Below, in pieces: positions 1-6,344 of a stretch of 35,003 nucleotides of DNA. The DNA lies in IMG/VR virus record IMGVR_UViG_3300010391_000191, positions 1 through 35,003 of that record; one strand, given 5' to 3'. Under the pieces are notes generated by a model. It did no database searches, was not told where the DNA came from, and worked only from the letters and a program-made list of their open reading frames with translations. A program made the position numbers and the translations under genes. Position 1 is the stretch's first letter; each line of letters opens with the position of its first letter. The stretch comes from a virus.

Positions 1-47
1 AACTTTACGCACTGGATTTTAAGTTTCATTAGCGGTGACTTTTTCAT
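1..47 (-). CDS. Partial small CDS at left edge
   Basis: An ATG lies one base after the stop of the upstream leftward gene, with AGGA about 10 bases before it, and the frame stays open to the window edge. Only about 15 residues are visible (MKKSPLMKLKIQCVK). This is probably the next gene of the leftward operon. No function can be assigned. Confidence 0.45.
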   Translation of the reverse strand, partial: MKKSPLMKLKIQCVK

Positions 48-48
48 T

Positions 49-486
49 TTATAATCCTAATTTCCTTAATTGTTCGACCTTTTTAGTTTGTTTGCTCGGC
101 TCGTACGGAGTCCGCCCGAAATTCTTCATCTTCCTTGCAATTTCTTTTCGTTGCTCAAGAGTTGCTATTTCCTTTGGGTAATTCATATCCGGCTTGACAG
201 TTGGTCGAGATATTATGGTTTTACTAATCGGTTCGTCGTCAAGCCAGTGCTTCTTGCGCAACCAGCGGTGAGGATAAGGCATGAACCGCCAGTAAATATC
301 AGAGCCGAACCCATCGGCATGAACCTTGCGGTATAATTTTTTATCTTGCTCAAGTGCGGATAGAATTTTAGATAACAAAACCTCATTCACTTTAAGGCTT
401 TTAAAACGATTGATAGTCTCGGCTTTTTCCTTTTTCCACGGGTAAGCGTCCCAGAATTTGTCGAATAATGGATTATCGGTTTTCAT
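49..486 (-). CDS. Replication-protein C-terminal-like (primosome/DnaT type) protein
   Basis: 145 aa. It begins with an FDKFWDAYPWKKEK segment. This FW-x2-YP-x-K type motif is typical of the C-terminal part of phage replication initiators and replisome organizers (lambda O/DnaD/DnaT-like). A PHRWLRKKHWLDDE segment at about residues 73-86 matches the usual P-x2-WL-x4-W ending of that module. The domain stands alone here, without the DNA-binding N-terminal half, so it may recruit the host helicase or act with another subunit beyond the left edge. Its start overlaps the stop of the YkgJ-like gene by ATGA, so the two are translationally coupled. The family assignment rests on these motifs only. 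Confidence 0.6.
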   Translation of the reverse strand: MKTDNPLFDKFWDAYPWKKEKAETINRFKSLKVNEVLLSKILSALEQDKKLYRKVHADGFGSDIYWRFMPYPHRWLRKKHWLDDEPISKTIISRPTVKPDMNYPKEIATLEQRKEIARKMKNFGRTPYEPSKQTKKVEQLRKLGL

Positions 487-815
487 TTTTTATCCTTAAA
501 TAAACATTCCTCTTCGAATATAAAATTCAGCGCTTGGCTGCATTGCTCTGAGCCAACGTCGAAACTGACGCATAAATTAGGCCGGGTCGGGTATATGCTG
601 CATTTGTTCTCGATAAGAAACGGACACGGCGACGGCAATAGATATTCCCTATCCCAGTTGCTTTCGTATTTGATTTTACCGTGACCATCCAAGAGTTCTG
701 CGTATTCCAACAATCTCGGTTCCCGGACAACGTCGAGTTCGGTGATTTCTATAAGCAGAGACTTGCAGCAAAAACCGCAATTTCCGCATATTATAGTATT
801 TATTGGTAAGGTCAT
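483..815 (-). CDS. YkgJ-type (UPF0153) metal-cluster cysteine protein
   Basis: 110 aa with a CGNCGFCC motif (C10, C13, C16, C17), then a CPFL...CSIYPTRPNLCVSFD segment. This is the cysteine pattern of the YkgJ/UPF0153 family of putative zinc- or iron-chelating proteins. The biochemical role of the family is not established; in phages it is an occasional accessory gene. Start and stop both overlap neighbours by four bases (ATGA), placing it inside the replication/recombination operon. The metal-binding call is solid from the motif; any reaction is unknown. Confidence 0.75.
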   Translation of the reverse strand: MTLPINTIICGNCGFCCKSLLIEITELDVVREPRLLEYAELLDGHGKIKYESNWDREYLLPSPCPFLIENKCSIYPTRPNLCVSFDVGSEQCSQALNFIFEEECLFKDKK

Positions 816-1102
816 ATCTGCCTCTCGTTTATTTGGTTTTCCATTTCTTTTAAGCTCAATTTACGGTAACTCGCTTTCTCGATTGCGATACGATATGCAA
901 TCGCAAGCAATTCGGGTGATACTGTTACTTTTTGACAGTTGCGGCGTACTTTCCGGCATTTGGGATGCGCTTGTCGATAGTGATTCGTGTAGGCATAAAT
1001 GCACACCTTGCAAACGCCACGCCGGATTAGTTCGTAATGACGATTGCGGCGCTGGCCAAATTCAGTTTCAGGCTTATCTTGTTTGCACTTTGAGCAAATC
1101 AT
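812..1102 (-). CDS. Small zinc-finger protein
   Basis: 96 aa. It starts MICSKCKQDKPETEF and has a second pair CKVC at about residues 31-34, giving a CxxC-x27-CxxC zinc site. This N-terminal layout is common in phage HNH-associated zinc-finger proteins, but no HNH catalytic residues follow. The C-terminal half is helical and charged. It is coupled by ATGA to both flanking genes. Likely a nucleic-acid-binding accessory protein; function unknown. Confidence 0.6.
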   Translation of the reverse strand: MICSKCKQDKPETEFGQRRNRHYELIRRGVCKVCIYAYTNHYRQAHPKCRKVRRNCQKVTVSPELLAIAYRIAIEKASYRKLSLKEMENQINERQI

Positions 1103-1437
1103 TTTTTGCCTTCCTTTTTCTCCAATTTCGCCAATGCCTTCACTAATTTTTTGTATATCCGATTTGCATATTTTTTAAAGCCAACAAGATTGCCCTGTTC
1201 TCCCATATCAATCATAAGATCAAAATCGCTGATACACCATAAATTTATACAATTATTTTTAAGCGGGCAATCGCCTTTAGCGGAATGTCGCCAACATAAT
1301 GCACATGGGCCCAAATTTACTGTGGTGTTAGTTAAATTCCGCAGATAATTATATTTCTTTATTGACACTTCCAGTGCCGCTCTGTCTGATTTTACCGCAG
1401 CAGTAAATACCTGGTTTTCGGTTGGCATTTTTAACAT
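1099..1437 (-). CDS. Cysteine-rich hypothetical protein
   Basis: 112 aa, not recognised. The middle carries CALCWRH, CPLKNNC and WC, a possible metal site. The C-terminus is strongly lysine-rich (ending KLEKKEGKK). Spacing to the next gene is an ATGA overlap. An AAAGGAG ribosome site sits upstream of the ATG, just after a stable 10-bp hairpin (1457-1483) that separates it from the SSB gene. Confidence 0.6.
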   Translation of the reverse strand: MLKMPTENQVFTAAVKSDRAALEVSIKKYNYLRNLTNTTVNLGPCALCWRHSAKGDCPLKNNCINLWCISDFDLMIDMGEQGNLVGFKKYANRIYKKLVKALAKLEKKEGKK

Positions 1438-1456
1438 AAATATCTCCTTTAATATA

Positions 1457-1483
1457 CCCCTGCCTGCCGTAAACAGGCAGGGG
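1457..1483 (-). other. Perfect 10-bp hairpin in the SSB/next-gene gap
   Basis: CCCCTGCCTG at 1457-1466 pairs with CAGGCAGGGG at 1474-1483 around a 7-base loop. Neither strand has a following T-run, so it is not a canonical terminator. In leftward mRNA it sits just before the ribosome site of the 1099-1437 gene and could mark RNA processing, attenuation or partial polarity after SSB. Confidence 0.5.
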
Positions 1484-1524
1484 TCTCTAAATCGCAGCCC
1501 ATCTACGTCAATGAGCCGGTGAAC

Positions 1525-1899
1525 TTAAAATGGTAAATCGTCTGCATCTGGTTCTGGCAATTCGTCTGGTTCTTTGTCAGCCTTCTTATTGCCATCCACA
1601 AAACCCCACTGGCTTACAATAACCTTGTGCTTGGACTTCTTAACGCCCTCTTTATCTGTCCACGAATCCAGCGTCAATTCGCCCTCGATTAAAATGCCGT
1701 CGCCCTTCTTGAAAAACTTCTGGATATTCTCTGCAGATTTGCCAAATGCAGTCAAATCAACAAACATTACCTCTTGCTTCTCACCCCGCTTTTTGTTGAC
1801 GGCCATACCAAATTGTGAAACCGCAGTCTGGCTTGGTGTGAAAGATAAAACTGGGTCTCTGGTTAAATTACCGATGAGGATAACTTTATTAAAATTCAT
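1525..1899 (-). CDS. ssb: Single-stranded DNA-binding protein
   Basis: 124 aa from the ATG at 1899, chosen because GGAGAG precedes it and the protein then begins MNFNKVILIGNLTRDPVL, the classic SSB start; a longer upstream extension has no support. The OB fold carries the usual FTPSQTAVSQFGMAVN, FVDLTAFGKSAE and KKGDGILIEGEL segments. An acidic tail ends DADDLPF, the partner-binding tip found on bacterial and phage SSBs. It coats single-stranded DNA during replication and ERF/YqaJ recombination. The start overlaps the end of the preceding gene by 11 bases. Confidence 0.95.
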   Translation of the reverse strand: MNFNKVILIGNLTRDPVLSFTPSQTAVSQFGMAVNKKRGEKQEVMFVDLTAFGKSAENIQKFFKKGDGILIEGELTLDSWTDKEGVKKSKHKVIVSQWGFVDGNKKADKEPDELPEPDADDLPF

Positions 1900-2293
1900 T
1901 TGCTCTCCAATCTTTATCAGCGTGGGGAATATGAATCCCCTGCTTCTCAAAATATGTGTAGATATTCTCAATCCACTTGGCACACTGCTTTGTGGATAAT
2001 TCGGTCTTGCTCTTGATAAACCTCAAATCGCCCATCCGCTGAACAAGCCACTGTTCGCCGCATTGTGTTTTGCAAAGGAATTCGGCCTCCCATAACGAAC
2101 TGTGCATGTGGTCTGCTATTACCGGAAACACCACCGTGTGCAGGTAAGCCATCTGTGCATCAGATATTTCCCTTTGCGCATCGTATTTCTTAACTTCAAT
2201 AGTGAACTTCGGGTATTTGGCGCATTCCTTTTGGATTACAGGCCAATTTGCAGCTGGTTCTTTATCAATGGTATCTCCGTGGAAAAGTGTCAT
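1889..2293 (-). CDS. Hypothetical recombination-region protein (NinB-like at best)
   Basis: 134 aa. The central ISDAQMAYLHTVVFPVIADH segment followed by a LWEAEFLCK helix recalls the layout of lambda NinB-type recombination proteins (short beta region, then a helical Q/N-x2-L helix), and the C-terminus ends IPHADKDWRANEF. The match is one of layout, not a firm motif. It lies between the HNH endonuclease and SSB, overlapping both (ATGA upstream, 11 bases into ssb), which supports a DNA-metabolism role. Alternative: an unrelated phage hypothetical. Confidence 0.5.
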   Translation of the reverse strand: MTLFHGDTIDKEPAANWPVIQKECAKYPKFTIEVKKYDAQREISDAQMAYLHTVVFPVIADHMHSSLWEAEFLCKTQCGEQWLVQRMGDLRFIKSKTELSTKQCAKWIENIYTYFEKQGIHIPHADKDWRANEF

Positions 2294-2745
2294 ACTTCAT
2301 TCCCCCATACATTTTTACCATAAGTTTCTGTTGTTTCGTGGCAATCCTTGCAAAGAGTTCTACCATTATCTATTGCAAATCTTAATTCGGGATACAAAGC
2401 AAAAGGTTTAATGTGGTCGGCGTGTAAATTTTTACCTTTATATCCACACCAAACACAAGTGAATTTGTCTCTTGTAAATACCACCATGCGCCACAATTTA
2501 TATTCAGGGGATTTCCTCAATAACTCATTTATTGGGGATACGCCACCTTTCCACCAACGATGCTTTGCACCCCTACAAAGCGATTCTTTTGGCGGTCGTG
2601 GCGGTCTAATCCCTTTTCTTTTAAGAGTTTCGCCGATTTTTTTCTTGTTCTCTTCGGTTCTTATCACACCCTTATTATTAGGAATAAACTTTGGCATTTT
2701 GCCTTTTAATGCTTTGCTTATTTTGTCTTTGGTTTCTTGTTTCAT
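2290..2745 (-). CDS. HNH endonuclease with NUMOD3 repeats
   Basis: 151 aa from 2745. The N-terminus holds two NUMOD3-type DNA-binding segments (ETKDKISKALKGK and ENKKKIGETLKRKG). The C-terminal half is an HNH nuclease: DKFTCVWCGYKG, LHADHIKPF and a CKDCH zinc ligand pair. The architecture is that of GIY-YIG/HNH homing endonucleases, so this is likely a free-standing homing nuclease. I chose 2745 because it makes an ATGA overlap with the methylase stop; an ATG at 2769 with a GAAGG upstream is possible and adds eight residues. A lysine-rich, AT-rich N-terminus suggests a recent acquisition. Confidence 0.88.
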   Translation of the reverse strand: MKQETKDKISKALKGKMPKFIPNNKGVIRTEENKKKIGETLKRKGIRPPRPPKESLCRGAKHRWWKGGVSPINELLRKSPEYKLWRMVVFTRDKFTCVWCGYKGKNLHADHIKPFALYPELRFAIDNGRTLCKDCHETTETYGKNVWGNEV

Positions 2746-3296
2746 AATAGGTTTTCCGAATCCCCCCATACATCCCAGCCTTCTCGTTTTTGGCGGGCAA
2801 ATAGTTCAAACTTTTCAGTATCAGGATAGAGCGATTCGATTAACTGGTAGGCAATTTCTGGTTTTTGGCTGTGCCTTTTTACTTGTTCAGTAAACACACT
2901 ATGCCATTTTCCTCTTTGGTCTAATGCTACTGGCAATAATTTGCCGTGATACATATACAAAAGATATTCATGGCCGAAGCGTATTGTAAAAGCGGCGGGG
3001 ATTCCAGTTACTTTGTTCCATATCATTCTTGCGTGAAGTTTGTAACCATATTTTTCGGCCATCGTTTGTGCGGCAAACAGATACTTGTCGATTGTCCATA
3101 AAAATAAAACATTATCTTGACAACCACACCAAAACGCTTTGCACATAATGTCTTCTATTTCCTGCAACCCGATAACTTGATATGGCAATTCTATTCCGGA
3201 AGATTGTGGTCTAACAGATTTCTTGCCGCCCCTTGATTGTTGCCACGGCGGGTCTGCATAGATAATCTGGTACTTCTTATCTGGAAATGGAATCAT
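2742..3296 (-). CDS. MT-A70 family N6-adenine methyltransferase
   Basis: 184 aa. The catalytic motif ADPPWQQ lies at residues 14-20 (DPPW 15-18), after a YQIIY strand, and the later FTIRFGHEYLLYMYHGK and KPEIAYQLIESLYPD segments match MT-A70 enzymes. The family transfers a methyl group from S-adenosylmethionine to adenine N6; in phages this most likely modifies phage DNA to escape host restriction or to time replication. There is no cognate restriction enzyme nearby, so it is an orphan methylase. Its target cannot be read from sequence. ATGA overlaps link it to ERF and HNH. Confidence 0.9.
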   Translation of the reverse strand: MIPFPDKKYQIIYADPPWQQSRGGKKSVRPQSSGIELPYQVIGLQEIEDIMCKAFWCGCQDNVLFLWTIDKYLFAAQTMAEKYGYKLHARMIWNKVTGIPAAFTIRFGHEYLLYMYHGKLLPVALDQRGKWHSVFTEQVKRHSQKPEIAYQLIESLYPDTEKFELFARQKREGWDVWGDSENLL

Positions 3297-4156
3297 ATCT
3301 GGCTCACGTCCTTCATTATATCAACTGGGCTTATATCTGCCACAATCTTTTTGACGCTGTTAGGATTTGTAGGCCACTTGCTATATTTCGCAAATACAGC
3401 ATCCTTGAGCATTTCAAAGTCCCAGTCAAAGCCTGCTATTAGTTCTTCTTGTTTATTGATAAGGAACGCTGTAAAAACATTTCGCAATATCTCTATGGAT
3501 TCTGGGGATGGTTCTGGTCTCTTTGCCGGCAAGGGGATATTTTCCTCGGCTGGCCCCAATTCCCTTAAATCTTTTCTAAGGGCAGATGCGGCGGCCTTCA
3601 CATTGGGTTTCTCCACAGCTTTATCCACAGTTTTATCCACAGGTTTTGCCACAGTTTTGGCTTGCGGCTTGACCGGCTCGTTCTTGGGCGGCTGATCGAC
3701 ATCGGCAAACGCCTCAACATCATCGCCAGTTGGCAGCAGGAACGTTTTCATCAGGAAGTACTTGCTGCCTGACGTATAAGCCTTATAGAGTGCCTTATCG
3801 CCAGTATCAGCAGCCCCACCATACCAAGGATAAGACTTTGTTAGTCCTGTTTCGGCGTCGGTAAGCGAACAGACCAACGGAACGATGAAGTGTTTCATCT
3901 CCCCGCTCCTCGTTGGGATGACGTGGCTTATTTCCGGCCTGCCACATTCGACCGCATAACTCAAGTTGTTCGTGATGAACGCCTTGCGGATATGCTTAAC
4001 AACCTCGGCTTCGGCGGCGTAAGTATATCCTTGAACTTTATTTTCACCAGTCTTTAAAATTCCTTCAACGTCGGTCATTACCTTGATTTTCTTTACTGCA
4101 AACGCAGCCTCTTTTGCCTGCAATTCAGCAACCAAATCGTATTCTTTTTTATCCAT
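3293..4156 (-). CDS. erf: ERF-type single-strand annealing recombinase
   Basis: 287 aa. Residues 30-150 form the ERF domain: GYTYAAEAEVVKHIRKAF, then the hallmark GDKALYKAYTSGSKYFL segment at about 119-134 and LLPTGDD. ERF proteins anneal complementary single strands and work with a 5'-3' exonuclease, here the YqaJ protein encoded immediately upstream, plus SSB downstream. Residues 152-190 are a proline/lysine/valine linker with four-residue repeats (VAKP, VDKT, VDKA, VEKP). The C-terminal about 90 residues look like a separate helical domain. The DNA of the linker contains DnaA-box-like repeats (see 3609-3653). Confidence 0.93.
   Translation of the reverse strand: MDKKEYDLVAELQAKEAAFAVKKIKVMTDVEGILKTGENKVQGYTYAAEAEVVKHIRKAFITNNLSYAVECGRPEISHVIPTRSGEMKHFIVPLVCSLTDAETGLTKSYPWYGGAADTGDKALYKAYTSGSKYFLMKTFLLPTGDDVEAFADVDQPPKNEPVKPQAKTVAKPVDKTVDKAVEKPNVKAAASALRKDLRELGPAEENIPLPAKRPEPSPESIEILRNVFTAFLINKQEELIAGFDWDFEMLKDAVFAKYSKWPTNPNSVKKIVADISPVDIMKDVSQI
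3609..3653 (+). repeat. Four 12-bp repeats carrying DnaA-box-like 9-mers
   Basis: Four 9-mers spaced exactly 12 bp: TTCTCCACA (3609), TTATCCACA (3621), TTATCCACA (3633) and TTTGCCACA (3645). The two middle ones equal the consensus DnaA box. They lie inside erf and encode its four-residue linker repeats on the other strand, so coding repetition alone could explain them. A dual role as a host-DnaA-dependent origin element is possible. Confidence 0.5.
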
Positions 4157-4157
4157 T

Positions 4158-4784
4158 TTAAAATTCTCCTATTATTCTTGTAATCATTTCGTTTAGCTCG
4201 ACAACAAATTGTGCAACAGCCGATGCAATCTCTTGGATGATTAGTTCATCTCTAACCGCCCTGATACAGAAATACTGTAAATGCTCGTGTTTCTGGCGGG
4301 GGTCGAAGCTGACAAAGTCACACCACTGGCGGCCAGTAACCCATAACTGGCCTTGTATCTGTTTAATATAGTCGGCGGGAACGCAGTTGTTCTCGATATA
4401 GTTAAGATGCGTCCGGCTGTAAGGGCATTTTATCTCCACCAAGCCATCATCACACACCAAACCATCAGGTGAACAACCGACCCACTCATTCAGTTCAACA
4501 AAACCCACTGGGATAATTTCGTTGCCGCTTTCGTTCGCATATCTCTGCCTTGCCGCAGCCTCGTTTTCCGTCCCCCACTGCATTGCGGAGTTGGTGTAGC
4601 TATCTTCTGGCACGCCAGTTAGGATTTCAGCCCTCAACTGCTCAAGATAGGTTGTTCGTGTTTTGGATTCTGACTTGCCCCGCCCTTGAGCCATAACATC
4701 GGAAAAACGTGACGCTGATACCTTGCCGCATCGTATTGCCCGCCACTCGTCCGTTCCCTGAATTATATCAGTGTAAATCTTCAT
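4158..4784 (-). CDS. YqaJ-family viral recombinase / 5'-3' exonuclease
   Basis: 208 aa, the usual length for a YqaJ/lambda-exo nuclease. It begins with IIQGTDEWRAIRCGKVSASRF, then GTENEAAARQRYA (residues 71-83). The catalytic core is GCSPDGL with D107 followed by LVEIKCP with E117 and K119, the PD-(D/E)XK signature. It would resect double-stranded ends to give single strands for ERF. The gap to erf is one base and it overlaps the upstream gene by ATGA, so exonuclease and annealer are coexpressed. Confidence 0.92.
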   Translation of the reverse strand: MKIYTDIIQGTDEWRAIRCGKVSASRFSDVMAQGRGKSESKTRTTYLEQLRAEILTGVPEDSYTNSAMQWGTENEAAARQRYANESGNEIIPVGFVELNEWVGCSPDGLVCDDGLVEIKCPYSRTHLNYIENNCVPADYIKQIQGQLWVTGRQWCDFVSFDPRQKHEHLQYFCIRAVRDELIIQEIASAVAQFVVELNEMITRIIGEF

Positions 4785-5227
4785 TCTGACCTCCTAAATA
4801 AAACGTGGGTTGGAATAGTTGCTGGAAATTTTCCGTCTGATATTATCCTCGGCTTGTCAAAAACAGAACCAAGCAGATATTTATACCCGATAAAATTAGG
4901 GTAATTTACCGCTTCATCCAAGTATGCCGCATCTCTGGCGGGCGGGTTAAAATAATAACGGCCATCATCCGCTCTCTTAACCTTGCAATGGATTATCTCT
5001 GGGGTTTCCGGTTCGGGCTGATAATCTGGGGAGATGCGATAACGGTCAATAGAAGAACACTTCCAATATTGCCTTATTTCCACCGGAGACCACTTCCCTT
5101 TACCATTGAGATACTGTATGAATCCTTTGGGTCGTAGGTCATCCAAAACTTCTTGTTCATCTTTGGATAAGGCTGTAAATTGAGCTAAATTCTGTTTCAA
5201 CTTTTCAATGATTTCTTGCTTGTTCAT
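4781..5227 (-). CDS. Hypothetical protein upstream of YqaJ
   Basis: 148 aa, not recognised. The N-terminal 35 residues are helical (IEKLKQNLAQFTALSKDEQEV), followed by a WSPVEIRQYW segment and a C-terminal half that reads as beta-strand-rich. No cysteine motif, signal or membrane segment is visible. The ATG is preceded by GAGG, which overlaps the end of the zinc-ribbon peptide gene, and its stop overlaps the YqaJ start. Position suggests an accessory recombination or replication role. Confidence 0.6.
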   Translation of the reverse strand: MNKQEIIEKLKQNLAQFTALSKDEQEVLDDLRPKGFIQYLNGKGKWSPVEIRQYWKCSSIDRYRISPDYQPEPETPEIIHCKVKRADDGRYYFNPPARDAAYLDEAVNYPNFIGYKYLLGSVFDKPRIISDGKFPATIPTHVLFRRSE

Positions 5228-5230
5228 TTT

Positions 5231-5380
5231 TTAGTCCTCGTAAATTTCTCTTTCGTTATTCATTCTACATAGTTCCGCATTTTCAGCCGATTCCACGTGA
5301 AACCAGTCCTCTTGACAGTTTGGGCAATCGCTGCCGCTACACGCCTCAAACCAAAAATCACAGGTCATGCAATGCCACAT
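5231..5380 (-). CDS. Small zinc-ribbon protein (49 aa)
   Basis: A 49-residue frame, MWHCMTCDFWFEACSGSDCPNC then an acidic tail ending REIYED. Two CxxC pairs (CMTC and CPNC) 12 residues apart make a compact zinc ribbon. The start forms a TAATG junction with the 3D-domain gene and the stop is three bases before the next ATG, so it fits the operon exactly. Function unknown; likely nucleic-acid or protein binding. Confidence 0.7.
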   Translation of the reverse strand: MWHCMTCDFWFEACSGSDCPNCQEDWFHVESAENAELCRMNNEREIYED

Positions 5381-5796
5381 TATTTCACCTCGCTAACTTC
5401 TAATATTTTAACACCCCAATTTAACGCCTCTTGATGAGTGGGGAAATAAACATCAAGCCGGTTGCCTTTAATCGCTCCCCCTCTGTCTAATACTGGCACT
5501 ACACCATAGCCAGGAACGCCCAGAATCGTCCCAAACGCAATATCCTTCGGCGCAGCCACGAATCTATCACCCGCCTTAATTTTATGGCCTGAAGCCGTTG
5601 TGTAGCCCCAGCCGTATTTGCCGCAGCATTTTGGGCAAGGGCAATAAGCGGTTACTTTGTAAACATGACGATGGACGGATGCACCGTGTAAAACTGTTTT
5701 CGCTGGTTGATAAGTGGTTTGTGACGAAACGGCACAAACGCAGCCTATTAAGACCACGATTACTAAGCCTAAAAATGTTACTTGGACTGTTTTCAT
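5380..5796 (-). CDS. 3D-domain cell-wall protein, probable lipoprotein
   Basis: 138 aa. The N-terminus is a hydrophobic signal with an LIGC lipobox (cleavage before C19), so the mature protein would be lipid-anchored outside the cytoplasm. From residue 46 it is a 3D (double-psi beta-barrel) domain: VTAYCPCPKCCGK, TTASGHKIKAGDRF, then PVLDRGGAIKGNRLDVYF. The conserved aspartates are D77, D104 and D115. 3D domains occur in MltA-type lytic transglycosylases and resuscitation/cell-wall proteins, so it may cleave glycan strands for lysis or entry. It is first in the recombination operon, an odd place for a lysis gene. No other lysin is visible in the window. Confidence 0.85.
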   Translation of the reverse strand: MKTVQVTFLGLVIVVLIGCVCAVSSQTTYQPAKTVLHGASVHRHVYKVTAYCPCPKCCGKYGWGYTTASGHKIKAGDRFVAAPKDIAFGTILGVPGYGVVPVLDRGGAIKGNRLDVYFPTHQEALNWGVKILEVSEVK

Positions 5797-5819
5797 TGTT
5801 TTATTCCTTAAAAAATAAT

Positions 5820-5931
5820 TAGATAGGCAGGAATCGAACCTACTCTGCCAGCCACGTTCGGGCGTTCGCGCTTATGCTGGACACGGTCATCCTCGCCTAC
5901 CGTTGACGAGACCCAATCTCGCATCTATCTA
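5820..5931 (-). tRNA. tRNA-like element 1 (112 nt, enlarged centre)
   Basis: Read leftward. A perfect 7-bp acceptor (TAGATAG at 5931-5925 with CTATCTA at 5826-5820) abuts a 5-bp T stem, GTAGG-TTCGATT-CCTGC, whose loop is the exact tRNA T-loop consensus. A D-arm-like hairpin GCGAG-ATTGGGT-CTCGT with the GG dinucleotide follows the acceptor after two bases. The centre is too long: a CGGT/ACCG stem with an 11-base loop and a CCAGC/GCTGG stem with a 23-base loop. No ordinary 7-base anticodon loop can be placed, and no CCA is encoded. It is the most tRNA-like unit of the array. Confidence 0.5.
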
Positions 5932-5937
5932 AGAAAA

Positions 5938-5994
5938 GGGTCGGGACTTATGAGGGGTTGCGAATATTGTTGACTGGAAGAAGATGCCCGACCC
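5938..5994 (-). ncRNA. Array element 2: acceptor-type stem only (57 nt)
   Basis: GGGTCGGG at 5938-5945 pairs perfectly with CCCGACCC at 5987-5994. Its length and spacing match the short units of the neighbouring array. No T arm could be found next to the stem, so membership in the tRNA-like set is inferred from position only. Confidence 0.25.
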
Positions 5995-6004
5995 GGAGAT
6001 GATA

Positions 6005-6060
6005 CCTGCCGCCCGCATCCTGCGAACGGCTTTAGGAGGAGGATGATTGCTTGCGGCAGG
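6005..6060 (-). ncRNA. tRNA-like element 3 (56 nt, acceptor plus T arm)
   Basis: An 8-bp stem (CCTGCCGC 6005-6012 with GCGGCAGG 6053-6060). Read leftward, a CCG/CGG stem abuts the 3' acceptor strand and encloses TTCG, a short insert (CAGG) and AT, an interrupted T loop. There is no room for D and anticodon arms. The 6053-6060 strand can pair instead with 6172-6179 (element 4), so the two are alternatives. Confidence 0.35.
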
Positions 6061-6179
6061 CGGGATTACGGTAAATACCCTAACCCGCTGAGATTTACGA
6101 TTAGCAACCCCTTAAACCACAAGGCCGATTCAGGTAGTGCCAACCAACCCATATTGGCTGCCTTGATACGCCCTGCCGC
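6053..6179 (-). ncRNA. tRNA-like element 4 (127 nt)
   Basis: Read leftward, a perfect 7-bp acceptor (GCGGCAG at 6179-6173 with CTGCCGC at 6059-6053) abuts a 5-bp T stem GCGGG/CCCGC. The T loop begins TT and ends AAT as in GGTT...AATCC but carries about 12 extra bases. A GGC/GCC hairpin with GGCA in its loop near the 5' end resembles a D arm. The remaining about 60 bases hold no clear anticodon arm. Confidence 0.4.
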
Positions 6180-6185
6180 AATTAG

Positions 6186-6242
6186 TGGGGCGGGTGAAGG
6201 CATTGCCTTCTGCTTTATCACGACTTGCTCCGTGCCGCCCCA
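6186..6242 (-). ncRNA. Array element 5 (57 nt)
   Basis: An 8-bp stem TGGGGCGG/CCGCCCCA abuts a 4-bp GTGA/TCAC stem whose loop contains its own perfect GAAGGC-ATT-GCCTTC hairpin. The abutting stems mimic acceptor and T arm, but the T-loop consensus is absent. It is placed in the array because it fits between elements 4 and 6 with no spare sequence. Confidence 0.3.
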
Positions 6243-6336
6243 TCCGGCGGGCTGGACTCATGGCCATACTATGTACCATATAGACCAGCCTACAATTCGC
6301 ACCCCGAAGGTTGCGATACTGTAATGAACACCGGAT
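6242..6336 (-). ncRNA. tRNA-like element 6 (95 nt, 23-base T-loop insert)
   Basis: Read leftward: acceptor ATCCGGTG/CGCCGGAT (8 bp, one G-U), abutting a 6-bp T stem GGCTGG/CCAGCC. The T loop keeps its flanks (GGT and GAGTCC) but has about 23 extra bases between them, including a short palindrome. A TCGCA/TGCGA 5-bp stem with a 10-base loop lies where the anticodon arm would be. No encoded CCA. Confidence 0.4.
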
Positions 6337-6344
6337 TTTCAGGT

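Noticed and set aside
1525-1983. Longer SSB with a 28-residue extension
   Set aside because: The extension is out of family, overlaps the previous gene, and the internal ATG has a good ribosome site.
2290-2769. Longer start of the HNH gene at 2769
   Set aside because: Possible (GAAGG upstream), but the ATGA junction at 2745 fits the style of the whole operon and loses no domain.
5938-5994. Full tRNA reading of array element 2
   Set aside because: Only the outer 8-bp stem is present; no T arm abuts it, so it is kept only as a low-confidence stem.
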